Source: Eumeta japonica | Lineage: Eukaryota; Arthropoda; Insecta; Lepidoptera; Psychidae | Direction: 5' to 3' | Assembly: GCA_005406025.1 (NCBI GenBank) | Contig: BGZK01000017.1 | Span: forward strand, 930,001 to 994,000 | DNA: 64,000 nucleotides | Shown here: in pieces, positions 48,183 to 59,944 of the stretch | Layout of the letters: each line of letters starts with the position of its first letter | How positions within the stretch are numbered: the first letter of the stretch is position 1 | Notes under the pieces: generated by a model | Told to the model about the DNA's origin: nothing | What the model saw: only the letters and a program-made list of their open reading frames with translations | Database searches by the model: none | Made by a program: the position numbers and the translations under genes

Positions 48183-48572
48183 TGCAATTTAAAAGTCGAC
48201 CGTTGGCGTTTCGTTAGGCTAAATTATACGTAGATCTGCACGTAGTTCAAGTAGCAAACGGAAGAAGATCATCAGAAGTTCCAGCAGCTTAGTTTAGAAC
48301 ATCCTCAGGCACATTGCAGGCCACACAAAATGAACATAATATGCGAAAAACGGAAGACGCGTTCATGTCGAACTATTCAGAATCGTTGTTATCTAAAAAA
48401 ATATAAGCAAAGGGGTTGTCGCGACAGAGGGAGATACTGATGATGCGAAAGTGGTACTGGGCCGGAGTTCAGAACATAAGTGATAGGAATTCATTTATTC
48501 TATGTCCACACCGAGATACTTTACTACTTTTATGAGAAGTAATATCACTCATAGAATTAATTATTTTGTCGA

Positions 48573-49110
48573 CTAGCGACCCGCCCTGGCTTCGCATAGG
48601 TAGCACTAATTATTTATAGCCAAATGACGACCGGTGGATGAATTTTTATAATAAAAAAGTTTTAGCAGATATATATAGTGCATTAATTTTTAGTGAAAAT
48701 ATTACACAAAATTGCAATTTTTTTCATATTGCGGTAACATATTAGCGGTAGAGCCATGCTATGGTCAACTTAGCCGCAGCACGTAAATGGGCCAGCTTGA
48801 CTCGTGCAATACCACTCTCGTCACGGGATACTGGTGAGAAATAGCAATCACCGTTATTGCGTTCGGTCCGGTGAGTGAGAGTTGCGATAGCCCACTTCCC
48901 TCTCAACCTCTCTCAAACAACCCCTCACCATCGGTTCACTCTTACCTCGTACAGATATTCTATTGCGAATGTATATTCTTAACGAAGAGGTCGGCAACGC
49001 CCTAGCAACTCCTCTAAAGTCACGAGTGTTCATGGGCAACGGTGATCACCTATACTCTGATGGATTGCATGCTCAATTATCCCTCGATAATGCTTTAAAA
49101 AATCTATTAC
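48573..49110 (+). repeat. LINE-derived 3'-end repeat, copy 2, with short repeat head
   Basis: 48573 starts 'gactagcgacccgccctggc', a lepidopteran repeat start. From 48750, 'gccatgctatggtcaactta', 'agcccacttccctctcaacc', 'aggtcggcaacgccctagca', 'actcctctaaag', 'tgttcatgggcaacggtgat' and 'ctctgatgg' follow the same order as 16.69-17.0 kb. The frames at 48854-49178 on both strands lie inside it and are not genes. Confidence 0.65.
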
Positions 49111-49231
49111 AAAAAAAATTGCTATCATATTTCACAGAATCACCCGCCAGGCTAATTTCAAGACTTTCTGAAATTTAATTAACATCGATACAGCTCTTTT
49201 GGAGTCCCTAAGGAAAATATATACATATATG

Positions 49232-49345
49232 GACTTGTGTGTATATATATACACACATTTTAGTAGCTGAGCTAGATGTAGATGGCATGTAAGGCATCCG
49301 ACCTCCGTGCACAATCTTGCGAATGTGGGTTGACGTTCTATTTGA
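49232..49345 (-). repeat. Microsatellite-linked interspersed repeat (copy 3 of 3)
   Basis: Reverse complement reads 'gaacgtcaacccacattcgc', 'gcacggaggtcggatgcctt', 'acatgccatctacat' and ends at a perfect 22-bp palindromic microsatellite (TG)n(TA)n(CA)n at 49236-49257. Same order as at 15.53 kb. Confidence 0.6.
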
Positions 49346-49739
49346 AATTTGATTCTAGAATTATAGAAGAATAGGCACGGTGAAACAGTTTATAGTCAGT
49401 CAGGGATAGGAAAAGAGCTATCATTCAAAGCTATATAATCCCACAATTAATGTGTTTTTTTTTTTATTATCCTCATCGAAAACCAGATAGTTCCCAGAGT
49501 ATTACTAGAAAAACAAATCGTTGTTAAAAAAAGAACATAAATTTCAAATTTTATTATTCCCAACTTTTCTGTAAAAGTAATAGAGATTTCCTTTCAAAAC
49601 CAGATTTCAAATCCATTGCAGTGGCATTCAAAACCAGAAAAATTCTCTGTTGTTGAAACAAAACAACATAATGTTTTTTTTTCAATATGCATGTTTATTT
49701 ATTTGTTTGTATCTCCGTAATTTGCCGTTTCTATTCACT

Positions 49740-50275
49740 TTTTGACCGACTTCAAAATTATAAATTCTCAATCCGACTGTATATTTTTTTTTATGTTTGT
49801 TATCTCAGAACTTTCGACTGGGTGAACCGATTTTTATAATATTTTTTTTATTTGAAAGCTGGTGCTTCCTGGACCACACGGGAAACCAAATAAATGCTAC
49901 AATATATCTAGCAATTAACACCGACTCTAAAAATACCAATAATTGTAACTACATTATAATGTCGTAATAATTTGATTGAGTTTTAAGTAGTCTAATATTT
50001 TAATTTCATTTTACTTAGAAGAACTCTAAAAAATATTTTGATCATTGTTTGTTATTCATAGGTGTGTACTGAGTTAAATTTAAAGTGGATAGGTACCTAC
50101 CTACCTTCTTGCTGGTAAACACATAGATCGTACCTACATATTATTGAGTAGAAAAAGTAAGTTGATTATTAAGTTGTAGAAGAATACGCAATTATGTTTT
50201 ACTTTTCATTGCATATTAATTTGTTTTGTAAAAGTTGTTTTTTAAAGTCGGTTTTTTTGGTTAAAATTTTTGTTT
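49740..50275 (+). repeat. Helitron-like 'aagtcggtt' repeat with inverted ends
   Basis: Begins 'tttttgaccgacttcaaaa' and ends 'tttttaaagtcggttttttt', so its ends are inverted copies of 'gaagtcggtt'. The left half matches the complement of 16.37-16.50 kb and the right half matches 15.75-15.87 kb directly. No coding sequence. Confidence 0.65.
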
Positions 50276-51980
50276 TAAGACAAATTTTTATTTATAAGTA
50301 GATGAATACAAATATTTACATGTATCTACGAATACAACATGTAAAAGTATAAGCAAAACGGGCTATTAAATTAGGTTTTCAAGTTTTTTGACTCTTCTAT
50401 AGTATTTTAGAAACTGGATGTATATAATTTTGGTCGTCAACTCCACAAATATGCTCTACAAAATAAAAAGAGGAATATAAAAATCACAAGGTACTTATCG
50501 TAGTGTGTGCATGCGTGCTTGTGTGCTGTGTGTATGTGTTTGTGAGTACTTATAACCTTGTAACCTTCTTTTGAACTGATCAATTAATGCCGATCGTACA
50601 CTAGCGGCATTTAAAAGGGTTTCACTTATTTTGTAGAATCTTTCGTAATTGTATTTTGATTTGTACGATTAAAAGTAAATTGACTTAAGAAAAATCAACT
50701 CTGTTTGCTAACATAACTTTTTTGTATGGCGTAAATTCCATAATCGAGAAATAACGTATGACAAATATATGGAAAAAGGTTTTATTCCAATCAATTTCTA
50801 AATAAATCGATTAATCAATATTACAAGTTATTTTTTAATTAGATTAATAACAATAATTTAACAGTTTGTTCCTTTCCAAATCTTAATCAACTTTAATGTT
50901 TGGGATTAACGGAAAACCCATTAAAATCAATCAATTCAATGAAGAGATCATTGACGAAAAAATTTTAAAAGTGTTTTTTCTTTCAAATACATTGTAAACT
51001 AAACGATTGAAAAGGATGTTTATTATGATGTTCCAAAGAGTTTTACTTGTAATTCTCTACTCTTAATATGTATGCGCGTGTCACATGTTCAAGTTTTTGC
51101 GCTTGAAATTAGCGCAATGTTTGGAGATTGGCTGCGGGCACTACCGTTTTCCAATTTTTGTTATTGGTAATTCTATCGATGCCTAAGCCACTTCGTAATA
51201 ATGGCTGCTAGACTTTACCGGTAGGTCCAAATTTTAAGAGTGTAGAGTCACTTTTGATTAACTGATGATGAGATGTAGGCAAGAAATCGTTGATAGTAAA
51301 AACCTAAGATTTGATATTCAATAAAATAGAGATTCTTCATATGTTTCTGTAGATAATAAACTGTGTTAAAAAAATAGCAGTAGATAATGTTTCAACGTAA
51401 GAAGATTCTAGAAGTTGATAGATCATGACGTGATTCATAATAAAAAAAATTATCACAAGATCTCGTGTAACTTATTAAGGTAATTTATTACACAGTTACA
51501 ACTGGGTTAAGTCGCGCCATAATCGAATTATGCTTACACTTTGATATTGTCACATTCTAACCACGATTTCTCATAAATAAGGAAGTTAAAATATGAAAAA
51601 AATCTATTCATCTTTCCTTACTTACTGTCTATTAAAACTAACACAAGAGGCAATAAACGTTTTTTAACGCAAACAAACGACGATACCCAAGGAGCAGCGC
51701 AATTTGCTATTGTGATAAAGCGAGGCTCCCGCAACCCCGTGTTATGTTTCACTTTGTTATTTAAAACGGTGCGCTTATTTTAAATTGCACGTCGGTGCAT
51801 CTAAAGTACAATTGCTGCAGCGAGGCTATGCTAATACTGTTTTTCAAAGACGATACCATATTTCACGGTTTCGGTTGATAAAAAATTGTGAAAATCCGCG
51901 GACTCTAAGTTCCGTCTATAAAACCTCCCTTTATTATATTTATCTATATGTGTTTGAACTTTTTGAGGTTAAAAATGTGT
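50276..51980. other. AT-rich stretch, no gene seen
   Basis: A short (GT)-rich tract lies at 50510-50545. The frame at 51785-51988 has no domain. Nothing else supported. Confidence 0.45.
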
Positions 51981-51984
51981 TTTC

Positions 51985-52200
51985 ATAAGTTTTGAGATTT
52001 TCGAACTCAAAAATTCGAAAGAAGGTTGAGCTTTCAGGCCATTCATGAAACTTCTTGCTAATTTCAAGCTCAAAGCGTTAAAAATATAAATAGCATTAAG
52101 TATATTTTAATACTTTTCAAGTTCTCTAAGCTCAAACATAAAATTATAATACGTTTTGAGCATTTCAAGGTTAAAAATCATAGTTTATAAAAAAAACTTT
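51985..52200 (+). repeat. Low-order degenerate repeat ('ttcaagctcaaa' motif)
   Basis: Variants of 'tttcaagctcaaa' or 'ttttgagcatttcaagg' recur about every 40-75 bp. Boundaries are vague and the array may be a decayed tandem repeat. Confidence 0.35.
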
Positions 52201-53002
52201 ATTTATTAAACTTCGATATCTTTTGAACGCGTCATTGCATGTTTATCTGCTTTACGGTATTCGAGACAATTTTTAAACACAAAAAAATGACCTAGTACCA
52301 AATATCAATACATCAACAATTTTAAAATTTATTGTGAAATAAATCTTTTTATTGAATATTTAATTAATGAGGTCTATCGAATCAATAAACCGATTCGGAT
52401 GCGGTTTGCTCGAATTTTATTGACAATTGTATTAAAAAAAAAAACTATCGGTAAAGTAGTTTAAAAAATATTGTGCAAGAACATTTTCTGAAAAGTTTTT
52501 TAAAGCGAGATAGCAAATTACAGGTAGAGTGGGAATGGATGGCGCGAACACCTGGGACTGAATTCGAAAAACAATAAATATTTGTTATTGTGATGCATTT
52601 TCCTTATCCCTGAAAGAATGAACACATTTGGTTCATTACAGGTCCTATCGGCTGTCAGTATATCCTGTGACACACTGGACAGATATATCCATGCCGGTGG
52701 TAGCAGCCGGAATCGTATGGCTGTATGACCCGAAAATTAGGTGAATTAGACATTCAGGGCGTACAGCAAGGAAAGACAGGATAAGCATAGCATACGGTGT
52801 CCGCCCGCAACATGTTATAGGCGCTCTATATCACGGACACGGTCTAGGGTTACAGTAATCAATTGTTTAATTTATTTATTGTTTGTTGTTTATTTTGTTA
52901 ATAATTGTAATAGTGTAATGTTTAAAAAAAATGGTGTAGTGGATCTCCTGCGGAAGGGGAGGAATGCCCGTCGGCCGCACGGTGGAAGGGCTAACACACC
53001 CC

Positions 53003-53155
53003 GCCTATATAAGCCGGAAGCGTTCCGTTCGATGTTGTCAGGGATGTTGTTTAAGCTATATAAGCCGAAACGCTTCGGCTTATATAGGTGGTACCCCTAT
53101 GTCGGGCGACTGACACCCCTATCTTAAACAACATCCCCGACAACATCGAAACGAC
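53003..53155. repeat. Nested palindromes at the 5' end of the Jockey remnant
   Basis: A perfect hairpin (53056-53069 and 53074-53087, 'ctatataagccgaa', loop 'acgc') sits between two inverted 33-bp copies of element sequence (53022-53055 and 53123-53155, 'gatgttgtcagggatgttgt' type). 'cctatataagccg' is also repeated at 53003. The coding sequence NNIPDNIE is thus present once forward and once reversed. Confidence 0.8.
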
Positions 53156-53924
53156 AGACGAGATCGACTACGCTGTAGGCGCCCTCACGAACCACATCGC
53201 AACAGTGGTTGAGAACAATTCAAGGGCGGTTCCGGCGGCTGACAGTCCCAAAAACTACCCGAGGACGTCCGCATACTGCTGAGGGCGAAGAACGCAGCCA
53301 TGTGCCGCGCGAGCGCATATTCAACATGCGAAAACAGGTCCTGTACGCGAGCTCTCCAACGCAAAGTGAAAGCTCTGATACAGAAATTAAAGAATAACGC
53401 AGTCGTTATCGACTTACCAAAACCGGGGAAACCACGCGACCTCCCCGCCAGTTATCGCCCCATCAGTCTCTTAAGTGGAATAAGAAAATTATTCGAAAAA
53501 ACGATTAAAACCTACTTAGTGAGCATCTCATTGGAAAAGGCCTCATCATAAACGAACAGTTTGGCTTTCGACCTAATCATTCATGTTCCCAGTAAATCCA
53601 TCGATTAGTTGAACACATATCGAAAGGCTTCAAAAGGAAGCGCAAAATAGTGGCGGTATTTTTCGATGTAGCGAAGGCCTTTGACAGGGTATGGCACGCA
53701 GGTTTAATTCACAAACTCTACACACTAGAGCTTTCAAATCGTCTAGTTTTTATCATACAAAATTATCTAAGCATTCGAAATTTCACTTTCCGCCACGAAA
53801 ACACATTTTCTACTAAAATAATAATAAAAGCAGGAGTACCTCTAGGCTCTACCCTATCCCCTCTACTGTACTCAGCGTACGTCAATGATATTCCGTGACC
53901 GTCGTCCCCAAACTTTGTACATTG

Positions 53925-54072
53925 CACCCGAGTGCACTGTTTGTAGCTTTCGCTGTGACGCCCGGCAAAGCTTTTCAGTACTATGGTTATAGTGTTAGCT
54001 TTAACGATAGAGTCATCCCAAGGGAGTGCTTTTTAGTGGGTAAAAATTCCACATAACCCGGCTTATAGGTCG
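53925..54072 (+). mobile_element. Short insertion splitting the Jockey RT palm
   Basis: Between YVNDIP.PSSPNFVH and LFADD the family has only a few residues. Here about 145 bp intervene, with 'ccaagggagtgctttttagt', 'gggtaaaaattccacataac' and 'ccgg', resembling the 3' end of another LINE. It is probably a nested, heavily truncated insertion. Edges are approximate. Confidence 0.45.
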
Positions 54073-55499
54073 CTGTTCGCGGACGATACTACACTACACG
54101 TACGCGGTATTAATTTTCGAGACACCACGCCGCGATTACAGAGATCCATTGATGAACTGACACGATGGCTTCGACTCTGGCGTATAAACGTAAATTCGGA
54201 TAAATCAGCAGCTATCCGATTAAATTATAGTAAACATAAAAAGGAGTTCACAGTCCCATAAACGCCCCTACACTCCGCATTGATAATGCTCCAATTCCGT
54301 GGCAACACAATTATAAATATTTAGGAGTAACGCTCAACAAATGTCTATACTTCTGAGATCATGTCGCGCGTGTTAGTAAACTAACTAAATTCTACCAATC
54401 ACGCCTCAACGGCATGATCGGTAAAAAAGGTAAAATGTCACTGCGCAATAAGCGCATTCTGTACTTAATGTGTATCAGGCCGGTAATGACGTATGCATGT
54501 CCAGTCTTCGCTCATACCACGCCTAATATAATCAAAAAACTACAAAAAATTCAAAGCAAATTCTGTAAACAAGCGACGGACGCCCACTGGTGCGTCAAAA
54601 ATTCGGTACTTCACGGAGACTCAGAGCTCCCTAATATCAATAAGCTCATGAAAGACGCTTCAAAGCGCTTTTTCGATATGGCACAAAGCCACCCCAACCC
54701 ACTCATAGCCTCGGCCGCTATTTACGAGCCGCCGCCTGCACATCACTTCTTAAGAAGGCCACGGAATATTCTCTCAGATCCACCGCACGCCCTCACTTCA
54801 GAGGTCGAAAAGCTCTCAGAAGCTAAAATCATGCAATGAGAATAGTATGTATCCCCACCCTCCACAACGCGACGACCATAAGAGTCATTTAACCGGAGCG
54901 TTCCTACGAATCCGGCATCCCCCCCAAAGTTTTCAGCCCCTGCTGATAGTATTCACGAAATCGTATTCCAAGGTCAGCACCTTGCACCACTATCACTAAG
55001 CACCCATAGGGCAGTCGCATGCCGTCAGCATCTCTATGTTGCCGGCCGCTTCCGACGAAGACGTCAAAGCCTACGGGCTAACGGCAGGGCCGTTATTATA
55101 TTGTTTCAGGAGGTTTTTTAGTCCGTGCGAGTCGGACACACCGTGCGCCCGGGCGCATGGACCGCCCATAAGGGGTTTTTTATCCTCATCCCCCGTCGCA
55201 AGGGGAGAATTACAAAAAAAAAGGCATTCGCCGTCAGTTCGAGTGCAGCGGCCGACGGAAAAACCCGAAGAAAAGGGGAAGCAGCCCACCGCAGAGAGTG
55301 AAGCCTGTTCAGTGCAACGAGGACGGCGTTTCATTCCAAACCATTTCCCGTGGAAGAGTATCTGTCCTCCAAAGATGAAAACTCGAAAATTAATCGAAAA
55401 CTTGAGTATGAGGGAGAAAAAAAAAGAGTTTGTGCTGAAAAATGAAAAAAGATCTTTTAAGCTCGAATGTCTTTCTTTGGTTGGCTGACGGAACCTTTC

Positions 55500-56540
55500 A
55501 AGCAAATCGTTAGTAAAAAGACAAATTTTCGTTGAACCTAAATTATCATAAACTTATTGAGAATAATTAGTATGTATATATTATTCTCTACGTATATATA
55601 TGTACAAAAACAGAGTAGGCTATTAAAGTATTTTTTGACTTATTGTTCAGAAGTCAGACTTTTTTAGGTCAGATCGTGTAAACCGGACGTAATATATTAC
55701 ACACAATTATCTATGTATCTATATATATTTATGTAAAAATAATCGTTTTTTTTTTGAGTCGCCCTAATATGTACATAATGTAATGGGGGGACCAAACGAT
55801 ATTATTTTCAAGTCTCAAATATATGTTAGTTTATCATGTTTTAAGAGCCCCCTCCAAAGGACAGATCAAAAAAAAAATTTTCAAAACTTCCAAAATCCTC
55901 AAAATCGATTTTTTTTTCAAATACTTTTTCTCGTGATTTCATTTATTTTTACATGAAAAATCATGAAGATCCTGAAAATTTCAAGTCAAAATTTTAATAT
56001 TTAGAGGTGGCTCCAATTTTTTTAAGTTTTCAAATCGAATATTTTACATCTATTTGAGCAACTTCTAAACATGAATATTAACGGACCAATATTTTTTTCC
56101 TTAAATTTGACATGCTAAACAATGGAATCAAAGCACGAGAAACAAAAAAAAATCAATGAACAATTTTCACTATTATTGGATAATTGTAAAAAAATCATAA
56201 TTTTTTAATTTGTGTAAATTAATTTATTTTACAAAAATTAATATTTAAATAATGTTTTTATAACAATTTTTAACATTTTTATAATTTTTAAATACAACAA
56301 TAGTCAATTATTAGATATACCTAAATTATTTTCAGTTCAATTTATTGACACTAGGCGCGCGAATCAAAACTTATATATATATTAGAATATAAAATACGTG
56401 TAATAGATAGATTAAATAAGGTTTTTATTTATTTTTATTTAGTTATTACAAAAAGTATTATGTACATATTTTATTTTAAAACATTTTTTAGTGGTGAAAA
56501 TCTAAGTTTGATATTTTTTTTTTACTTTTTAGTTAGTTCC
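55500..56540. other. AT-rich stretch with A/T runs, no gene seen
   Basis: Contains 'agagccccctccaaagg' and 'agaggtggctccaa' about 170 bp apart and many poly-A and poly-T runs. No coding potential. Confidence 0.45.
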
Positions 56541-56544
56541 TTAT

Positions 56545-57335
56545 TTATTTTTTGAAGTCGGTTCAATTTTTTTTTTATAATATTATATTTTTCTCCTTTA
56601 TTCTATAATATTAGTGTTAGATATTTACTCAATAAATTACGCAGTTATTTTATTAAGTATTACAATGGGCAAACTAAGTAAAGGTCTTATGAGGAAAAAT
56701 AGAAATAAAGAAACAATGATTGAAAATAAGAGGAACAATTAGCAAAAAATCGTAAGAAGAATGCTGTATCTCGTTCTCAAGAATCACTTTAGGCTCGTAA
56801 TAAAAATTGCAAATGAGAAATTGTATTCCTCCCGATTATCACAGGTGTCTCAAAGTGAAAGAATAAGTCGACTTAATCGTATCCATGAACGTTTAGTCTG
56901 GGAGTCGACTGGGGGGCGCGAGCATCGCCTAAATGTCATTCGAAACCTCTTAACTAATGAGACTCTTGAACAGCGTCAACATCGACTCGATGTTGTTAAC
57001 GCACGCATTAGAACAGAACTTCCTTCTCAACGTACGCCAAGACCGGCTGCGGTGAGAGAGCGTAATTATGAAATGTTGAGCGTTGAAAATGAGGACCAGA
57101 GACAAAACCGCTTGGCGAACATGCGTGAGGACCGACGTCGAAATCGGTTTCTCGGGAGGATTTACCTCGATTTCCTCGAATTCCACCATCAGATCCTGAT
57201 TTGGTTCCAATGGACGTGGTTACAATGGAATTTGGAAAATCGCCCACAACTGACGGAGAAATCGGTCAACATACATAAAAAAATATATAAAGTCGGATAT
57301 AGAACCTTCTCCTTTTTTGAAGTCGGTTAAAAAAT
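56545..57335 (+). pseudogene. Helitron-like N-terminal coding remnant between 'aagtcggtt' blocks
   Basis: A 'tttttgaagtcggttcaa' block (56549) is followed by ATGGGC at 56665 (MGKLSKGLMRKNRNK, then stop). The 189-codon frame at 56761-57330 contains a repeated motif, 'Q/E-R-x-x-RL', with RL at residues 38, 57, 76 and 118 and a degenerate unit near 95 (period about 19). This matches the arginine- and glutamine-rich repeats preceding the replicase-helicase in insect Helitron ORFs. The Rep and helicase domains are missing; the frame runs into a second 'ttttttgaagtcggttaaaa' end at 57313. It is thus an internally deleted derivative. The family call is from memory of such repeats; a plain coiled-coil-like repeat protein is possible. 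The minus frames at 56950-57247 are shadows. Confidence 0.55.
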
Positions 57336-57339
57336 AGTT

Positions 57340-58690
57340 CCTGTCATATCTCGTCACGGACAGCGCCTGCGCGGTCTTTCTCGTCGGGGCTCATAATGGC
57401 CTCGTGCTTTTTATAGCCGTCGTGTCCGCCATAAAAATAATATTGACCCTTTGACACGACGTCTGAGGACTCACAAAGGACTAAATACACTAAATTCGAC
57501 TTACTGAGTTACGTATATAAATACGTTCTGAGACGTTCTAAGGAATAATTTTGATAGAACTTGGATGTTCGTATGAAATATTGATTTTGTATTAATGGTG
57601 ACGACCGAACAGAGATATTCTAATAACTCGACAAATTTATGATATTTGTGTTTCACATAAATCTGCAATACAACTGAATGTCAAAGACTTCTATTACGAA
57701 ACAGTTTGAAAGACATAATAGCGTCTTCAATCGGACTGTATTTTTCAAGGACAGTATGTAATTTTTCTAGCGTAAGTAAACGTATTTAGATGATATATTC
57801 CGATTGAAAAGGACGGCTTCGCTTTGGGTTCGTAATGTCAATTTTTACGATTCGTTTTAAGCGTCTGAAATAATTAATACTACAGTACCTCAAAATTATG
57901 TAATATTCACTTTTTTTCTTTGCACTTCCAGCAAGTTTTGCTCTATAGAGATCAAATTAGTGAATATTTACTATCTAATATGCCAAATATTTTTACGATT
58001 CCTCCTTACTATTGAATCAAGCTTCAACATAGTCAAATAGAAATTAGATGAAAATAAATGTAAAGCAGATTAAATTCTTTAACCTAATATAAAATTCTAT
58101 AAACAAATAAATTTACATTTCTCATTCATAAACGTGACCTTATCAAACCAACAGATCCTAAAAAATTAATTCGTTAATGTTAGATGTTCTATCACGTATT
58201 TTTTTTAAATTAATAGGTTATAAAAAAATGTTTTCATAGCTTGGCAAAATCCTTAATTTTCATAATTTACTATATTTATCTAACACAAACTGAGTTTTGC
58301 GTTAGATTTCAAAACGTTTTCTATTTCTTTTCTAATAAATGTCTAAGTCAATACTGATATCTGAGATACCTATATCCATGAAACAAAAACACAAAATAGT
58401 ATACGAGTTCCGAGAAGTGAATATTATAAATTAATACCGCAGCCACTTGTTCGCCGGCGCAAGCAACTTTAATGAAGTTTGTACTTCACAACTCAGATTC
58501 TATTTCCTTAGATGGAAAAGTTCGCCGTACATCGCGATCTAGATAAATTAAACTTCAAGGAAAGCATTTCAGATATTGTTTCTATCGATGCACCGCATCT
58601 ATAATATTGTGATTTTAATTAATAAAAAAAAAATACTCAGTTAACGATTTGTTCCTTGTACTCGCTACTGAAATTAGCTATTATCCTCAG
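57340..58690. other. No gene seen
   Basis: A G+C-richer patch (57345-57440, 'cacggacagcgcctgcgcgg') lies next to the Helitron-like end. The rest is AT-rich with no supported feature. Confidence 0.4.
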
Positions 58691-58695
58691 ATATT

Positions 58696-59944
58696 CTCAG
58701 ATATTTTTAGGAAAGCTCCTAAAAATATCTGAGATTGCTCATTGGATTCGAAATGACCTCTAGAAAAATGTGTTGGAAGGATTTTACTGCAGGATAAAAA
58801 TTGCAAAACTAATTAACAAATTAAGTTGAAAAAAAAGATATTTCGTTTTTTGGCAATTACTCAAAAACTATTAATACTTAAGAAATTTAAAAAACACATT
58901 CATTAAGAGGAGAAAATTTCCAAAAAAAAGTCCAACTCCCGGAACTCTACCTCCATTATTTATAATTTTAATTTAGTACTGAAAATAGGACCTTCTAAAG
59001 AAGAAATTATTTCTTAACTAATTATTTAAACAATAAAAATATTAAAAAAACCCTTTTAAACGATTAAAAATTCTTTTTTACAAAAAAATTTTTGTTTGAC
59101 AACCATAATTTTTTCATGACAAAAAAAAACAGTAAAAAAAAAATTCACAAAATATTAAACTAGTTCATAAACAATTTATTAACAAATAGCGAAAAAATCT
59201 TTTTTCAACGTTGGATAATGCTTCTATAAAATGCGAAAATAGCCATAACTCAACATTTCATTAAAAAAATATCTATAACAACATTTTTGAGGACTTTCAT
59301 TTCTTGTTAACTTGAAAAAATTATAATAAACAAAATACACAAATTTAAGATGCTTTTATAACGTTGTCTTGTTAAGTATATATAAGAAGAGCTCCATGAA
59401 GCCAAAAATTTAAAGTCTAATTATTTAAACTTTTATAACGTCTTTTGTAAAAATGAAAGTCCACGAAAAACTACTTAGTTAACAATTGTATAATTTTTTG
59501 AAAAATAGACAAAAAAAAATTTATTCAACGGTACTTTATTCTTTGAAGTGTTTTAATGACAACATATTTTTTTAAATTTTAATATTGATATTTAATGTTA
59601 TAAAAAAAATATTTCGAGTGATAAGCTCTGTTGAGCGTTAGCGCGGCCATGCTGTGTCGGCCGCGCGGGGCCCTATTTCAGCGCTAAATTAAAATTATAA
59701 ATAATGGAGGTAGAGTTTCGGGAGTTGGATCGTTTTTTTGAAATTTTCTCCTCTTTATGAATTCCTTTTTAAATTTCTTAAATATTACTAGTTTTTGAGT
59801 GATTGCCAAAAAGGGAAATACCTTTTTTTTTTCAACTTAATTTGTTAATTACTTTTGTAATTTTGATCGTGCAGTAAAATCCTTCGAACACATTTTTCCA
59901 GACGTCATTCCAAATCCAATGAGCTATCGCACATATTTTTAGGA
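58696..59944. mobile_element. 1.25-kb palindromic element with 266-bp inverted repeats
   Basis: Arms at 58717-58982 and 59678-59944 are reverse complements with about 85% identity by eye. Shared words are 'ggattttactgca', 'aattaacaaattaagttgaa', 'aagaggagaaaatttc' and 'actctacctccattatttat'. A perfect 17-bp-arm hairpin (58696-58712 and 58717-58733, 'ctcagatatttttagga', loop 'aagc') sits at the left tip. The interior has further inverted similarity ('gaggactttcatttc' at 59290 and its counterpart near 59450). A G+C island (59633-59680) holds an 8-bp-arm hairpin 'gcgcggcc'/'ggccgcgc' at 59641-59666. No coding frame. It fits a foldback or long-TIR non-autonomous DNA transposon. Confidence 0.8.

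Larger units (their letters stand above)
52930..55330 (+). pseudogene. Jockey-clade non-LTR retrotransposon, decayed
   Basis: Plus-strand order: NNIPDNIETTDEIDYAVGAL..VVENNSRAVPA (53115-53240, linker after the endonuclease), MCRASAYSTCENRS and ALQRKVKALIQKLKN (53300-53390), a junction where the linker region is lost, then LPKPGKPRDLPASYRPISLL (53415-53475), FDVAKAFDRVWH (53664-53699, catalytic motif A), IKAGVPLGSTLSPLLYSAYV (53830-53885), FADDTTLH (54076, catalytic FADD intact), NYKYLGVTLNK (54310) and the C-terminus MIGKKGKMS...FFDMAQSHPNPL...LRRPRN (to 54839). A G+C-rich 3' UTR continues to about 55.33 kb. It normally copies its own mRNA at a nick. Here the endonuclease is missing, stops and shifts are common, and an insertion splits the palm before FADD. 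Confidence 0.85.

Noticed and set aside
52879..53127. 82-codon frame with KLYKPKRFGLYRWYPYVG
   Set aside because: It is the translation of the palindromic 'tatataagcc' region in the decayed Jockey element, not a separate gene.
55036..55505. Long frames on both strands (150 and 144 codons)
   Set aside because: They overlap each other inside the G+C-rich 3' UTR of the Jockey element and have no domain; open frames are expected where stops are rare.
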